From Numida meleagris (taxonomy: Eukaryota > Chordata > Aves > Galliformes > Numididae), in contig NC_034409.1 in assembly GCF_002078875.1 (NCBI RefSeq), forward strand, positions 15,477,111-15,541,110: a DNA stretch of 64,000 nucleotides, read 5' to 3'. Shown here in pieces: positions 1 to 12,549 of this stretch (position 1 is the stretch's first letter; every line of letters starts with the position of its first letter). The translations under genes were made by a program, and so were the position numbers. The notes below the pieces were generated by a model that worked only from the letters and a program-made list of their open reading frames with translations, did not search any database and was not told the origin of the DNA.

Positions 1-2140
1 AAGAGAGGAAAGAAGAGAGTCTGTGGAAGCTCTCTAAGGACCTATGAGCCGTGGAGAACAGTAGATCTGCAGAATCCACCCAGCTGACATCAAGATACCT
101 CACAGATGCACGAGGCCACTGGCTACACACTAGCATTGAGGTGGGCTGAGTCACCTGGTCTGCACCAGGAGGACGGTGGATGCTTGATGTGAATAGAAAT
201 GCAAGATCATATGATTCCTGGTGAGGAACAGGGCTCATGGAAGGGCTTTCCCAAGATCAGCCCAGGAGCTGGGGTGAAGGATGCTGGGTGAAAGCCATTT
301 GCTCTCAGTGACAGCACCTCAGCTCTTGCAACAGCAGCGGCTCGATTGTAGCATGGGCTGCAATTCACATCTCTCCACTATATAAACAGAAAGGGAGCAA
401 ACAATAGTTTTTATCTTGTTCAAATGTAAAATCCTGTAGATATTTTATTGTTAAAGTTATGACCTACTTGCACACACAACGGTACTCATACCATGTAAAT
501 GGCATATGTTTTCTTGGCACATACAGTCAACTGAAGAAAAAATAAATGGATCCCCTTCAGTGAGGAAGAGGGAAAGCATATGTTACTCTTCAGATTAAGA
601 AAATGTTGTATTATTTATTAAGGTCAAGCTCCAGATTCCTGAGACAGCTGCAGAACAGCTGCTTGTAATCTGTCAGTACAAAAATGAATCTTCTAAAATT
701 AATTCAGTGAAAGTAAACCATTTGTTTCAAAAGTCAACGTGTTTCTAATAGGCAAAATGTCCTGAAGTCGTTGGAAAAGTGTAAGCATTTTCATTTTTGT
801 AATTACATTTTAAAATGACTGGAAGAGAAAGAAAATGTTTTTCAACAGCTCTATGCCCAGAACAGAAGAGAAGCACATTTCTGAGAAAACTGGAATTCCC
901 AGACCAGAAAAACACACTGCAATATTCACCCTAAACTTAGTAAAAGCTGACAGCAAGCTGTGTGTCCCTGTTTAAATTCATCTTGATTAAGTATTTAGTA
1001 CAGAGTTACGGGTCAGACACTGTCGGCTGCTTTCTTTTCTGTTCAATATCAGACTTCCCTTTCAAATGCATCTTGACAAGTTTCCTTCATCATGTGAGAT
1101 GTATTTAGCACAAGGATTTATTCTGGTGAATGGTCATTTATGCTCCTACAGAAATAGGCACCAGTCTTTTGATATTGAATTTTGACCTTAGGGGTTTGTG
1201 ATAGAAAAGACATGAAATATACAAATATTTATATAACTCTTAGGTTTTAGAAAGCTTCTTGATAGCATTTTTGCATAAGACGAAATCTGTTTTTCACAGT
1301 ACAATGTAAAAGAGGCCCTCGAGGCACACAGCTCTGGTAACATGCACTACTGAGCAATGTGCAGTGTTTTCAATGAGGATGGGTATCGTTGGCAGCCTTT
1401 TGAATGATGTATTTCCTCTAATAGAGATGAAACATAGGCATGGATTTTAACCAAATGCTCAAAAAAACCTTTCAAAAAAATATGGTTTGTATGGGATGAA
1501 TCTTAATCTGAATGGAAATAACTAAGAACAACCAGAGGACTGGACATGGGCACAGCCACCCTGAGCCCACCTCCAAGTACTCAGCTCCATATCCCCACAT
1601 CCCATCCTGGTGGGGGACAAGAGAAGTGCCATTGCTGGTGCTGCACAAAGAGAGGTGGTCTCTCCCCAGTTGAACACCCTGAGTTGAGCCTCCTGCAGAT
1701 AGCACCAGCCACCCAGTCCCCACTGATCTGCAGTGCACAGCTCCGCCATACTCTTCAGAGAGCAAGGCGAGGTGAGCAGCACGTTGTAAGCTGCTTGTCT
1801 GGTTATCTTCTCCCCAGAAGAGAGGCATGAGTTGAAAAATAATTTTTCAGTTTAAGGTGTTAGTTTGGTTAGCTGGGCTGTTTATTTTTCACTTGCTTGT
1901 TAATGGTATTTATTATTGTTATTTGCATCTCCTCTACACTTATCCTAAGAGGACAGACAGGTCAGAGAAGTGTGCCCTGAATTTATAACAACAAGCAATG
2001 TGATCAGCACGGTATTTTCCTTTTTCCAGCAGCCTCTGAAAAATTGTGTTTAGTTCTGCGATAAGCTTTATCCTCCTTGTGCAGAGCACAGTTGACTAAA
2101 TGACTGATTTTTTAGGTCAATAGTGGAAACTTAATACTAC

Positions 2141-2160
2141 AAAAAAAAAAAAAAAAAAAA
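2141..2160 (+). repeat. Poly(A) tract (A20)
   Basis: Twenty A residues followed by GAAAGAAAT. No recognisable retroposon body lies upstream. Confidence 0.9.
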
Positions 2161-5100
2161 GAAAGAAATCACTTCAAGACAACTCCAGACTGAAATCTTT
2201 CAAAGTTTGCACCACGTTTAGAAAGTTTATCCCAGGGTGGCTTGGAAATTTTTGACTGATTTTTCTAAGAAATTCTTGAGGGAAGAAGGCAGCTTGTTGG
2301 GAAGAGCAGTGCCCAACATGGTATCCTCCAGTGGACAAGGGAACTGGTCATGAGCACAGTGCCTTGCCCCAAAGGACCACTGTGTGGCAAAGGCATGCTC
2401 TGCAGCACACACCAGCACAGGGAGGCCTTGGCCACAGACCACTCTGCAGGAGAAAGTGTTGGTGAAAATCTCCATCTCCGTGGTTAGGCTGGAGAGGGTC
2501 CTCTGCTCTTTTCTGGAGAGGACTCTCCCCCTGCACGCCCAGGTTTCCTCACCAGGGGAACAGCTGGATCATTCAAAGCGGAGGTCCAGTAGCAAGGTAG
2601 CATGTGTGTTGAGAGGGTGATCAAGGAGCTGATTAAAAGCCAGGCATCAGGCAGAGCTGCTAAATCTGTGCTGGCTGCTGACTATCCTTCATTATCATTG
2701 GATATTTTGTTCCCCAGACTAAGAAGTTCACCCTGTTCCCCACTGTAAAGATAAGCTGGATCCTAACCTAGCCCATCCTCCCCAGTTTTCAGTGGTAAGT
2801 CTCTAGCTGCTCTCAGATTGCCGCATCTGGGTTCCAGAATTTCCTGTGGAATTTCATTATCTCCAGAGAATTTGGAAGGAAAAAATTATCATCTCGATTT
2901 GTGCTCTCAGGTGGTTTTCTCTCCCTTAACCTGATTCATACTCTTTCTCATCGGCCCTTCCAGGGAAAGCTCATGCAAAAAGAAAAGAAAAGAAAAAAAG
3001 AGAAAGCCACTTCAGCCTGCTCAATATCATTTATAAATAGCTTTTCCTCCCGCTGAGTACAAGATCATTTCTTCCTTTTATAATCCTCTCACTAATCTAA
3101 ATTTAGACTATTTTCTTGTTACCTTTCATGTCCCTTGCTAGCTATATGACATTTTACACATGGACTTTCTAAATTCTTCCTTATATACCTGGGCTATTCT
3201 TGTATGCAGCTCCCTAGACATGTGACCTAATATCCATCTCTCTGTGCTTTCAATATGCCGTCTATATGAAATCACAGAAAAGCTTCCTATTTAACCGTGT
3301 TTTCTTTATGATGCTTGAAATTTCTCATTCTTTGTTTTTAGTGTGTAGATTTCTCCAGTGCACTGATTAGCGCATACATACTAACAAGTTTTTCTTAAAA
3401 TCTTGGCCAAAATATTCACCTGAGCAGAGTGCCAACTGTTTGCACAAAGTTAAGTATGCTAACAAGGTCAATAGAGTGGTGAATGTAACATCTGCTGAAA
3501 AAGTAAGTAATGGAGAGAAGCTTTCCAAGGTTTGCACAGTGCTTACAAGATAAGGAAGGGATGTGAACGTGCAGATATGAGGTACAAACTACAGGATAAT
3601 TTGAGAGAAAAAAAGTGTTGTTACTTGTTTTTGTCAGTGTGTAAGAAGAAAGTGAAGATTTTCATGAATTTGTACTGACCATAAAGAAAATCTTTTGTGG
3701 AGACAACAATATCTGAATGTCACTTGCATGGCATTCTTGTTCTTGGTCATACTGAAGAATTTGTGGTAAGACAGTAAGTTCTGGAGATACAAGAACAGCA
3801 TCACATCCAGTCACGTGAATTATGCCCACCAAATGCACGCCAGTTGTAAATTCAGCCCTCGGTGCCTCCTATCCGTTCCCTACAAGTCCTGCTGTTTTGC
3901 AGCCCTGCTCATTCCCCACATATGGTACAATGAAACAAGGTGCCCATTCCAGGGCAGGACTCCATGCCAGGATCTCAGTATATAGAAATTTGCATTGGCC
4001 AAACTCAGTAATAAGCCACAATCCCCTAGCTAATGGAGAAATAAAAGCATTGGTTTGATTCATCTTCATTCACGGGATAAATCTATTGGAGAAAACATGG
4101 TTGTCTGTACTTCAGGTTTGAGCCATTCACTCCATCACCTAAAATTAGCAAAGTAGTTATTTTATCATCCTTTTTCCAAGTAACTGAAATGGATTATTCT
4201 GTTACTTTGCTGTAAGCAAAATAAAGCTTTCAAAATCTCACCTCTTATCCGTTATTATGCCTTGTCACCATTAAATTGTACTCAATAAAAGGGTCTAAAA
4301 AGGATAATCTTGATGCTTTCTACTATGCTTAAGCTACTTGACCTTCAGTTCAGCTCAGCAGAAAGAAATCTTGGAAGGAAAGCTCCTCAAGACTGTATTA
4401 ACTGTATTCATTATTCAGCTTGCTTCCATTACTCCCTAAGTGAAGACCTAAAGTAACAGAAAGAAATGCAGAATAAGAGTACTGAGAACTTTCCATCTGG
4501 CTTTTTAGTGGTATCCTGTCATTATGAATCTGCTCATTTAATTAGATGGCGGCTTACGCTGGCTCAGTAGGTTTTATATCTTATGTTTCATTACATTTCT
4601 AAGGATTTCCCATGCCATCTAGCAGCAGATACGGATAATAAGATCTCTCTTTTTTTTTCAGAGTACATTTAAATTATCTTCCAATCTTCCTAGAACCTCT
4701 CAGGAACAAGAATATGATATGGGTAACATTCAAATTTATTTTCAGGATTTCCTTTTAAACAGATAGACCTTTTATTTCAAGAAAAAAAAAAAGCACCATA
4801 GAACTAATACAAATCAGAGATTATAGAGAAAGTGAAAAGGATTGTAAAGTGGTTTTTCTCAAAACATACAGAATATAAGTGGAAAACAAGACATCATCTT
4901 TGTAACTATCTTTGAAACTTTCTGAAAAGATCAAAAATATTGATGAGAAGTACATAACCGATGACATCATACGGAGTTTTTCTGACAGGTCAATAAATTG
5001 TGATGCCTCTAACCCTACTGATGATCATATATAAATGAGTTAATGGCCACACTTCACTGCATTCCTCTGTTAAACTGGCAAGTGTTTCATCTCAGCACCA

Positions 5101-6024
5101 GATTTCAGGCTTTTGTCTCCTGTTAGAGGTAAGCCTTTTGTCTCCTACACTCAAATGACTGGGAACATGGTGTCACATTGTCCCTCATAACTGAAGCACA
5201 GGAATATGTCATCTCCTTAGTGTCGTCATCTAGGAGTTCAGCTTCTTCAGTTTGGGATGCTAACTTCTTACACAGAACTATAAATAATTCCTGAAACCCA
5301 TAGCTTCCAAATTGCCTTAGAATAAGAGATACAAAGGAAGCAGGTTTGCGCTAAGTATTAATCCAATAATTATTGCAAAATCTATAAAACTCTCAAAAAA
5401 GACTAGCAGACAGACTCTAAGGGAAAAATAATACAAGCTGATTAATTCACAAGTCAATTAAATTCAATGGAAACAGCACAATTCTAGGACGTCCTTCAGA
5501 AAATCACTTCTGCTCCAGCAACTCACATTCTAATCTATTACTTCCATCCAGTCCTGCGCCTCTACCAATCTCTTTTGCAAGAGTCAAGCAGGTCATGTCA
5601 TATAGCTGCAGAGAGAAAAACTTGTGTTGTACAGGGTCTTTGGTTTACAACTGAAAAATACTCACGTTCATAGGCCAAAACTGAGAACTGGGTAATTCAA
5701 ATTAAACTCACAGTGCAAGCTGGCCACAAGACCACTTCTCCAGTCTTTTCAAGGTTGAACCAGCCACAGACGTTTGAGCATTTCCAGATTTCTGAAAAAA
5801 TCTGTCATTCTTATTAAACATCGCTCTCCTCCTGCCAAAACATCTCCTCCCTGGAGTCACAAGCACACACTGCCTTTGTTACTGACCTCAGAGCACAAGG
5901 AATAGGAGCAGTTTTACTCTTGTTAACAGAAAAGATACACATTGTCCCACATGTAAAACAAAAAATATTCCAGTTGAAATAAAGATTAAATTTGGTATTA
6001 ACCTTAACTATCTGATTTTTCCTT

Positions 6025-6054
6025 GGTTTTGGTTTTGGTTTTGGTTTTGGTTTT
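6025..6054 (+). repeat. (GGTTTT)5 hexamer microsatellite
   Basis: Five GGTTTT units are followed by TTGGG and a T-run. The minus strand reads CCAAAA and gives a spurious Lys-Pro repeat frame. Confidence 0.9.
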
Positions 6055-6796
6055 TTGGGTGTTTTTTTTTTTCTATCAGTGTTAGGCATCCACGTACACC
6101 ATTATACATCATTTCCCTTATCTTAGGTGGGAATAGCCAACTGCACAGATATGGGGTGAAGAACAAGTGCCTGGGAAGCAGCTGTGCAGAGTCCACTGAC
6201 CCACTTCCATGAGGGGCAATCTGCCTGTGGGGACAGGTTGACTGGGGCAGACGACATGGTCTACCAGACTGAAGTAAGGAGTAAGCCCTGCCTGGTCCCC
6301 AGTGCTGCTGGCCATCCGACTGCAGTGGAGTGGGCTGTCTTGGGAGCGGCTACCTTCTTCATACATGAAAAGCAGAGCTGGAAGGTGTCTTGCAAAGCCA
6401 GCAAACCCCTGCTTAATGATAAATGCTACCAAATACAAAACAATTGACTACCTAATGACATGGCACTTATTTCACCTATAATAATCTGATTTTCAGCCAG
6501 ATTGTGACCTGGCTGCTGAATTGGCAGAGCTGGCACTCCTCTACTGTAGGGAAGGAGCACAATTGCAAACAGAGCACAGGCTGTTGGTTGTTTGCAGGCT
6601 GCCAGCTGTGCCATAATTTGGGGCAGATACAAAATTAAACTTGCTGCTATTCTGTCAAGAAACAGAAGGAAGGAGGTTTAGACAATCTGTTATTGAAAGA
6701 GGATACTGTGGAAATAACCACTGAAAAAAAATATGTGTAAGGTGGATCTGGGTGATATGTATAAAATTTAACAATTTAACACGGTGATTAAATATA

Positions 6797-6840
6797 TTCT
6801 TATATAATATATATATTATTTTAACATACTTTTTTTTTTT
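6797..6840. repeat. AT-rich simple repeat plus T-run
   Basis: An imperfect TATA dinucleotide tract (TATATAATATATATATTATT) is followed shortly by an 11-base T-run. Confidence 0.8.
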
Positions 6841-7660
6841 GTATTAAGTATTACAAAGCATGGTTTAAGCTTAACATAAAACCTATCGTATATTGATGTT
6901 TTTAAAAAATTGAATAGGAGATGTTATCAGTCACTGAGATGGTGTTTCCTGAGCCACTTTGGGAAGCTAACTTGCACAGATGAAGAATGGTAGTCAAAAA
7001 TAGATAAGTACTATATAGGTACTATACAGGTTTTCTGTCCCTTCGATAAATCAGAGCTCACAGTGAAATTCAGAAGAAAACATTAAAGCAAGACTTGGGT
7101 GCTCAGTTCACCTCTGCCCATTATTTCTACAAGCAGTGTGCAAGCTGGGGCTATCGCCTTTCTGTACAGTCCCAGAGTGACACAGTCATTACTGGAGCTG
7201 ACATTTGCTCTCCCTCCATCCATTTTCTTAAGATTATGAACGTCAAACAAAAAGTCGGCAGCACAAGGCTGATCCTTGACCTTCGCTCAGGTTCCCATGG
7301 AGCAGGCTCCTTTTTCGGCAGCTCCAGCCCCTGCTTCCTTCTGTGAGTCATCCAGCAAAGAAACACTTTCGTTACTAAAGTTATCTTTCAGATCACACTG
7401 CGATGATCGTTTCTGTGGCATATTGTTTGTTCTGCTCTGCTTCTAATTATCTCCTGGAATAGCTGTGTCTGAGGTATGGCATTTGATTGCTCAACACTCA
7501 AATAATTAAAACACTTTTGGTTGGGAGAAAACTGGAGAGAAATGACCGAGATCAATTTCTCCTTGTGGATCCGTAGAATTCACACACTGACTTCATGTTG
7601 CTAGGGATCAAGCCTGCTCCTGCTTGAGTGAACAGGGATTTCGGTGTGTTCATTGCATGC

Positions 7661-7723
7661 ATATTGCTTTGCTAGGTTATTGTTGATATTTGCTAGGATA
7701 TTTGCCGATATTGCTTTGCTAGG
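7661..7723 (+). repeat. Short imperfect duplication
   Basis: ATATTGCTTTGCTAGG occurs at 7661-7676 and 7708-7723, with related TTTGCTAGGATAT text between. It looks like a decayed local tandem repeat. Confidence 0.7.
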
Positions 7724-8589
7724 ACTGCATATCGGAAATGCAGTTGGGAATGAATTATGGGTGTGCGTTTTGTTTCTCCGAGATGCCTGAGTAAATAAAC
7801 ATGTCTCAGCAGGGAGCCCTGTCTCTATGGTTGGTTTGGGCAGCCCTCAGGAGCTGGCAGGCAGCTCAGTGAGACAGAGGGTCCCATCGAGCCGCTAAAG
7901 CATTGGTATTCTCTGCAACCGCCATGAACTCATTTTAATTCTTTACTTTGGCTTTTTGCTCTGCTTAGTCACCTAGTCTGAACAGCACTGAAGAGGGTCA
8001 GGATCAGCCTAGGTCCAAAGCCCTACAAATACTCATTAAACTGGGATTTGTTTACTTACGTGCAAAGTTATCATGGAAAACATTGCATTGTTTCTGAAAC
8101 AATTTGCATAGTACACAGTGTATCTCGCTGCATACCCCAGTAAAGAAGCAGCTTGTAAAGCTGCTAGGGGGATCCATGGACAACAGAGCCAACTGTCTGT
8201 GATCTCTGAACTTTCCCACTGCCTGGTGGCCAATGCACAACATGATGGAGAGGCATGTGCCCAGCTCCCATGTGCTGAGATCTCCTCAGCTCTTTCTTGC
8301 TATTTTCTCAACATAATACCAAAAGTAAAACATTCAAACTAGATGCATGTGGGTCTGGTTTAAGAAGGCAGAAGAGAGAACTCAATCAAACTGAGGCACA
8401 GGTACCACAGCACTGAAAAATCTCATCCTTTCAGAGAAAACCTAACCCAGTGCTGAACTCAGCTTTGCATTTCAAAAATCAAAGTATAAACTGCAGGGGA
8501 CCTGTGATCCATGAAAATGCACCTGGGGAGATTTTATGTGACGTCTTTGTGTGTCACACCAGTGAAAGGTCAGCAGGGCTTATAGACGA

Positions 8590-8835
8590 GACAAAAGAGG
8601 AAGGAGTGTGGCATCAGGTTGGGTATTAGGAACAATTTCTTCTCGGAAGGAGTGGTGAGGCACTGGCACAGGCTGCCCAGGGAGGTGGTAGAGTTACTGT
8701 CCATGGAGGTGTTCAAGAAATGTGTGGATGTGGCACTGAGGAAAATGGTTTTGAGGGCAGTATGGGTGGGGAAGGGCTGATGGTTGGACTAGAAGACCTT
8801 AGTTGTCTTTTCCAGTCTTAATGATCCTATGATTA
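8590..8835 (+). mobile_element. CR1 LINE, 3' fragment
   Basis: Contains the diagnostic CR1 3' core (GAGGCACTGGCACAGGCTGC, then a 'gaggtgttcaagaaatgtgt'-type segment) and ends near GATCCTATGATTA, the decayed terminal 8-bp repeats. It is 5'-truncated, as is usual for CR1. The left edge is approximate. Confidence 0.88.
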
Positions 8836-11800
8836 TCAGAAGGAGTGCTTCCCTCAGGAAGAAGCTTTTTTGGAAGAATGGGGCAGAAGACTCACAACAT
8901 ACAGTCCATACGCCAAAATGGAGTTCATCTTTTTGTTCTGCTTATGGAGTCCTGGGACAGGCTGACATAACAGTGATCCTTTTCCAATAATCAGCAGTGA
9001 TGGGCAAAAGATATTTTTACATTTTCCTTCAGCTCAGGGTAAGGTCCTGGGAGGTGTTTTTACTTTTACATTTTATGTAGGCACTAAAACGTTTTTCTCT
9101 GCAATAACACCTTCTAAGGACCAACTGTTGCCTGGAGGACTGAGAGAAGGAAAAGAAAGTAAATTTAAAAAATCTCCCAAAGTAGAATTGTTAGCAGTTG
9201 AACCAGTGGAACATATTTTTTCCAACAAATTAAAAACCTCTGTCCTCTGTATTCCTATTTCCTTCTGCTCCTCCATCTATCCCTATTACATTCCCAGGCT
9301 GTGGTCAGTATGAAATGAGGTGGGTGCTATGGCCTGGCAGCATGCACTTGCTGCTTGGCTGGCTAGGAGCTGCCAACACTGAGTATTCTGTGCTCTTAAG
9401 GCTTAAGTTGCAGGCTAGTGTCACTGTTGGACCAAAGAAATGCCTGCGGAAATGTGAAAGTGTGAAATACACTGCATCCTGTGCTCATCTCAGAGAGCTT
9501 GGGTGCTGTGGATCAGAGAACCTTGGCACTGTCCATGGATGGAGACCAAACAGAGGATTAATAGTAACAAAATCATGGGCCTTGGTGTTACAGGCAGACA
9601 TTTTTAAGGTGTGGTTTTCTGGACTTCCATGAAGTGTATAATCTCATAGCATCAAAATCAATTATTAAACGCAAAAATAACAAATAAATTAAATGAAACG
9701 ATAACTAAGTGAAAAGAAAATTAACTGCAGTAGTATGCAGGGTCCTTCTCCCTTCTGACTGTCCTTCAGCACAGAGCCCTTTCAAACTCTTTGCATAGTA
9801 CATTAGTTAGCCTCCATGCAAAGAAAAAAATCCCACCTTTGTTTTTTTTGAAGACCACTTGCAGTACGAAGTGAAGGGCAAGGTGACTCACACTGCACCA
9901 CAGTGGGGGAGAAAACCAACCTGAGAGTTGCAGCCTTTCATCAAAAGCTGGGACCTTCCAGGTAAACAAGGTAGCATCATTTCAGATGCAGCAGCTCCTC
10001 TTCATTTACCGCTTGTTGAGAGAAAACATTCAATTTTCCTGGTCATTTACTAGACCAACTCCACTGCGGGCAATTCTTGTGTAGGCTTTTTCATACAGGG
10101 GCAGTGGGGCATGGTAGGTAATGGCTTACAGGTGGTTCTATTTACCTCTGCAACTCGAGCTCTGAAATCAGAAATAAATCTTTCTCCAGTGAACATAAGC
10201 GGCTATTTCAGAGTTACGTTCTGCTGTACGCCTCCCAGCATAGCAGGCAGGCCATTTTTCAATTTGCTTAGATTCAGTTGGCAGCGCTCAATGAAATGTG
10301 GTTGCTGATCTCAGCCTCCCTTTTGGGTGCTGTTCCAAAATGCTGCAATGAGATGCAATGGGTCCAAGTGCAATGAAACTGTAGTGATTAAGGCAGCATA
10401 TTGACTAAATTTCTTAATACACTTAAGGCAGGTAAAACGGAACATGCACATGGCATAGGCTGTAGAAAAGCTCAGGCTTTGGCACTTACACTCTGTTTGT
10501 CTGGCTGTCTGCTGTAATAGTCTCTTGGCTTTTTGGGAAATAAATATTTTCTCAATTTGTCATTTTCTCCCATGAGCTGTGAACACATGCAAAATTTAGA
10601 TAAACATCAGAGGGCAAAACAAATCCTCTTCACATGTTGCGGCACAGCTAGACAGCTCCTAGACTCAGAGGGGCTTCATCTCATGCGGTTTCGTTGCTGC
10701 AGCATTGACCATCTCATAGTTCACCACACACCAAAAACTACAAGCTCAGTCTAACACCTCAGCTACCACATGGCATTATAGCTGTCATCTGCTGCAAGAT
10801 CAATTTCTGCATCAACGTTTACAGTGGGGTCTGCGTTACTCCTCGCTTCTGTGTATGGAAGTGGGTATGAAGTCAGACAATCTATGGAAGTTTCCCTTAG
10901 CCAGCTGCAAAACATTTTACTGACAATTTTGCTTCAGGATACCATAGCATATACCATTCTGCTGATGGGAGCTCGGTTGACTCCTTGGTTGAATGAGATG
11001 GTGGTTTGGTCTCCCACATCCCTACTTCCCCCCATAGCCCTGGGATGTCCCCCGTCAGGATGCAATTCCTGGATTACAGCCGCCTTGACTATCTTTCAAA
11101 GCCTCTTTCAGCCTCTTTCTTTGTCTACCTCTTTTTTTTTTTTTTTTAATATTATTATTTCTGGACTCCTCGCTTGGTCTGGCTCCTTGGAGCAACTCAC
11201 TCTGATCCGTCATTGATGGCCCAATACCTAGGTTTTACCCACTTTTTCTACTAAAGCTCCCCTTATTCAGCAGAGAGACCAGCTGATCTTATGTCCCCTC
11301 CTGGTTTGCCATACTGAGAAAATGAGAAAGTGTTCACCTTTTTCTCAGTCCTGACACTCTCCCTATGGCGCTCCCTTGCTCCATCCCCCAAGAAAGCAGG
11401 GGACAAATATTGAGTCCTCCAGTATCTTCTGTACAGGTTCCTACTTTGTTCTTCTCATTGCAGAAGTTAATCACCTTCCAGAAATACACAAAGCAAAGTG
11501 ACTGGCACCTGTCAGATCTCTGTACTTTCCTCCTCTCCTCTAGGGAAGAAGTGTGAGCAAAGGAGTATGTTGGCTTTAAGCCTGTTTATTTTACGCTTGT
11601 TTTTCTTAAAACGAGGCATCCGTGTGTCATTTCCCCACCCCAGACACCATCGAACCATCTGCTCACTTTCAATCTAACTTGACAGGGAGACAGTGGTCTT
11701 GAAGACAAGGTGCAATGATGAGGGTGAGGCAGAAGATAGAGAGAGAGACAAGTCCCTACAGAGAGAGAGCCTGCAGTGGGATTTCAGCCCTGTTCACATG

Positions 11801-12012
11801 TCTGAGATGATGGGTCCTTGGCTTCAGAACACAAGTTCTTTGGAAAGTGGGTTTCACAGATTGCCTCCCTGAGGTCTTTGACAGCTTATTCCTGATCAGA
11901 TCCTCTCTACAGTTCCCCACGCTGCTGAGCTCTTCTTTCATGGTCACCTCACACTGTCCCAGATGAGCATGGTCACTGTCTGTGGTCTTCATTCTGGTCC
12001 TCTGGCTGATCT
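8836..12012. other. No gene found between the CR1 copy and the solo LTR
   Basis: Unique sequence with a T-run at about 11132-11147. The longest frame (10824-11216, 130 codons) runs into the T-run and resembles no known protein. Confidence 0.6.
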
Positions 12013-12017
12013 GGTGG
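12013..12017. repeat. Target-site duplication, left copy
   Basis: GGTGG directly precedes the TGTCATGG end of the solo LTR and is repeated exactly at 12545-12549. Confidence 0.8.
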
Positions 12018-12544
12018 TGTCATGGCTGGTTTACAGGCGTTTGGCCCGGTTCTGTGACGAAGGGGACGGGGGACCCACGGGCCCACGCCCCGGGAAAAGG
12101 GGAAAAGGGGAAAAGGGTAAGGAGATGGCCCTGAGAGCAAAGAACAGCAGCAACAATCTGAGGAGAAACAAACTAATTTACTAAATAAGATATCGGAATG
12201 CAAAACAACACACTATAATACAATATAATTACAATTTAAGCTGATAAATCCAATACAGAGAGAGAGCATGTCCCAAAATCAAGGTAGGCCTTACTCTACT
12301 ACCGACGATAAGATGGCTGGAGAGCGAGGTGCTGCCAAGACGAGAGACGGCGGGAAAAGGGATGAGGTCTCGTGATCTGCAAGCTTTTATACTGCAAGCT
12401 TCTATCTTTTCCCTCCGGCTGGAAATGGTAACAGAGGAGCAAAGTACCGTGGGGAACGTAGTAGTCCTTCTGAGAACCAGGTACATTCATTACATGATGT
12501 TATGATGTGGAGTACCAATAACCAAAAATCATAAAACCATGACA
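12018..12544 (-). mobile_element. Solo LTR of an endogenous retrovirus, 527 bp
   Basis: The element starts TGTCATGG and ends CCATGACA, an 8-bp perfect terminal inverted repeat of the TG...CA type. It is bounded by a perfect 5-bp target duplication, GGTGG (12013-12017 and 12545-12549). The minus strand is probably sense: a TATAAAAG box lies at 12391-12384 in the middle of the element, where a U3 promoter belongs. The plus-strand 5' part contains a GC-rich stretch with three GGGGAAAA-type repeats (12096-12117). No internal retroviral sequence remains on either side, so this is a product of LTR-LTR recombination. The 5-bp duplication would suit an ERVL-like group, but the class is not certain. 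Confidence 0.85.
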
Positions 12545-12549
12545 GGTGG
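12545..12549. repeat. Target-site duplication, right copy
   Basis: GGTGG directly follows the CCATGACA end of the solo LTR and matches the left copy exactly. Confidence 0.8.

Larger units (their letters stand above)
1..8589. other. No gene found: unique intergenic or intronic sequence
   Basis: Mixed AT-rich unique sequence with only simple repeats (listed separately). Open frames are all under 120 codons, without homology I recognise and without a consistent set of splice sites. Confidence 0.6.

Noticed and set aside
5814..6196. Lys-Pro repeat protein on the minus strand
   Set aside because: The repeat is the (GGTTTT)n microsatellite read as CCAAAA.
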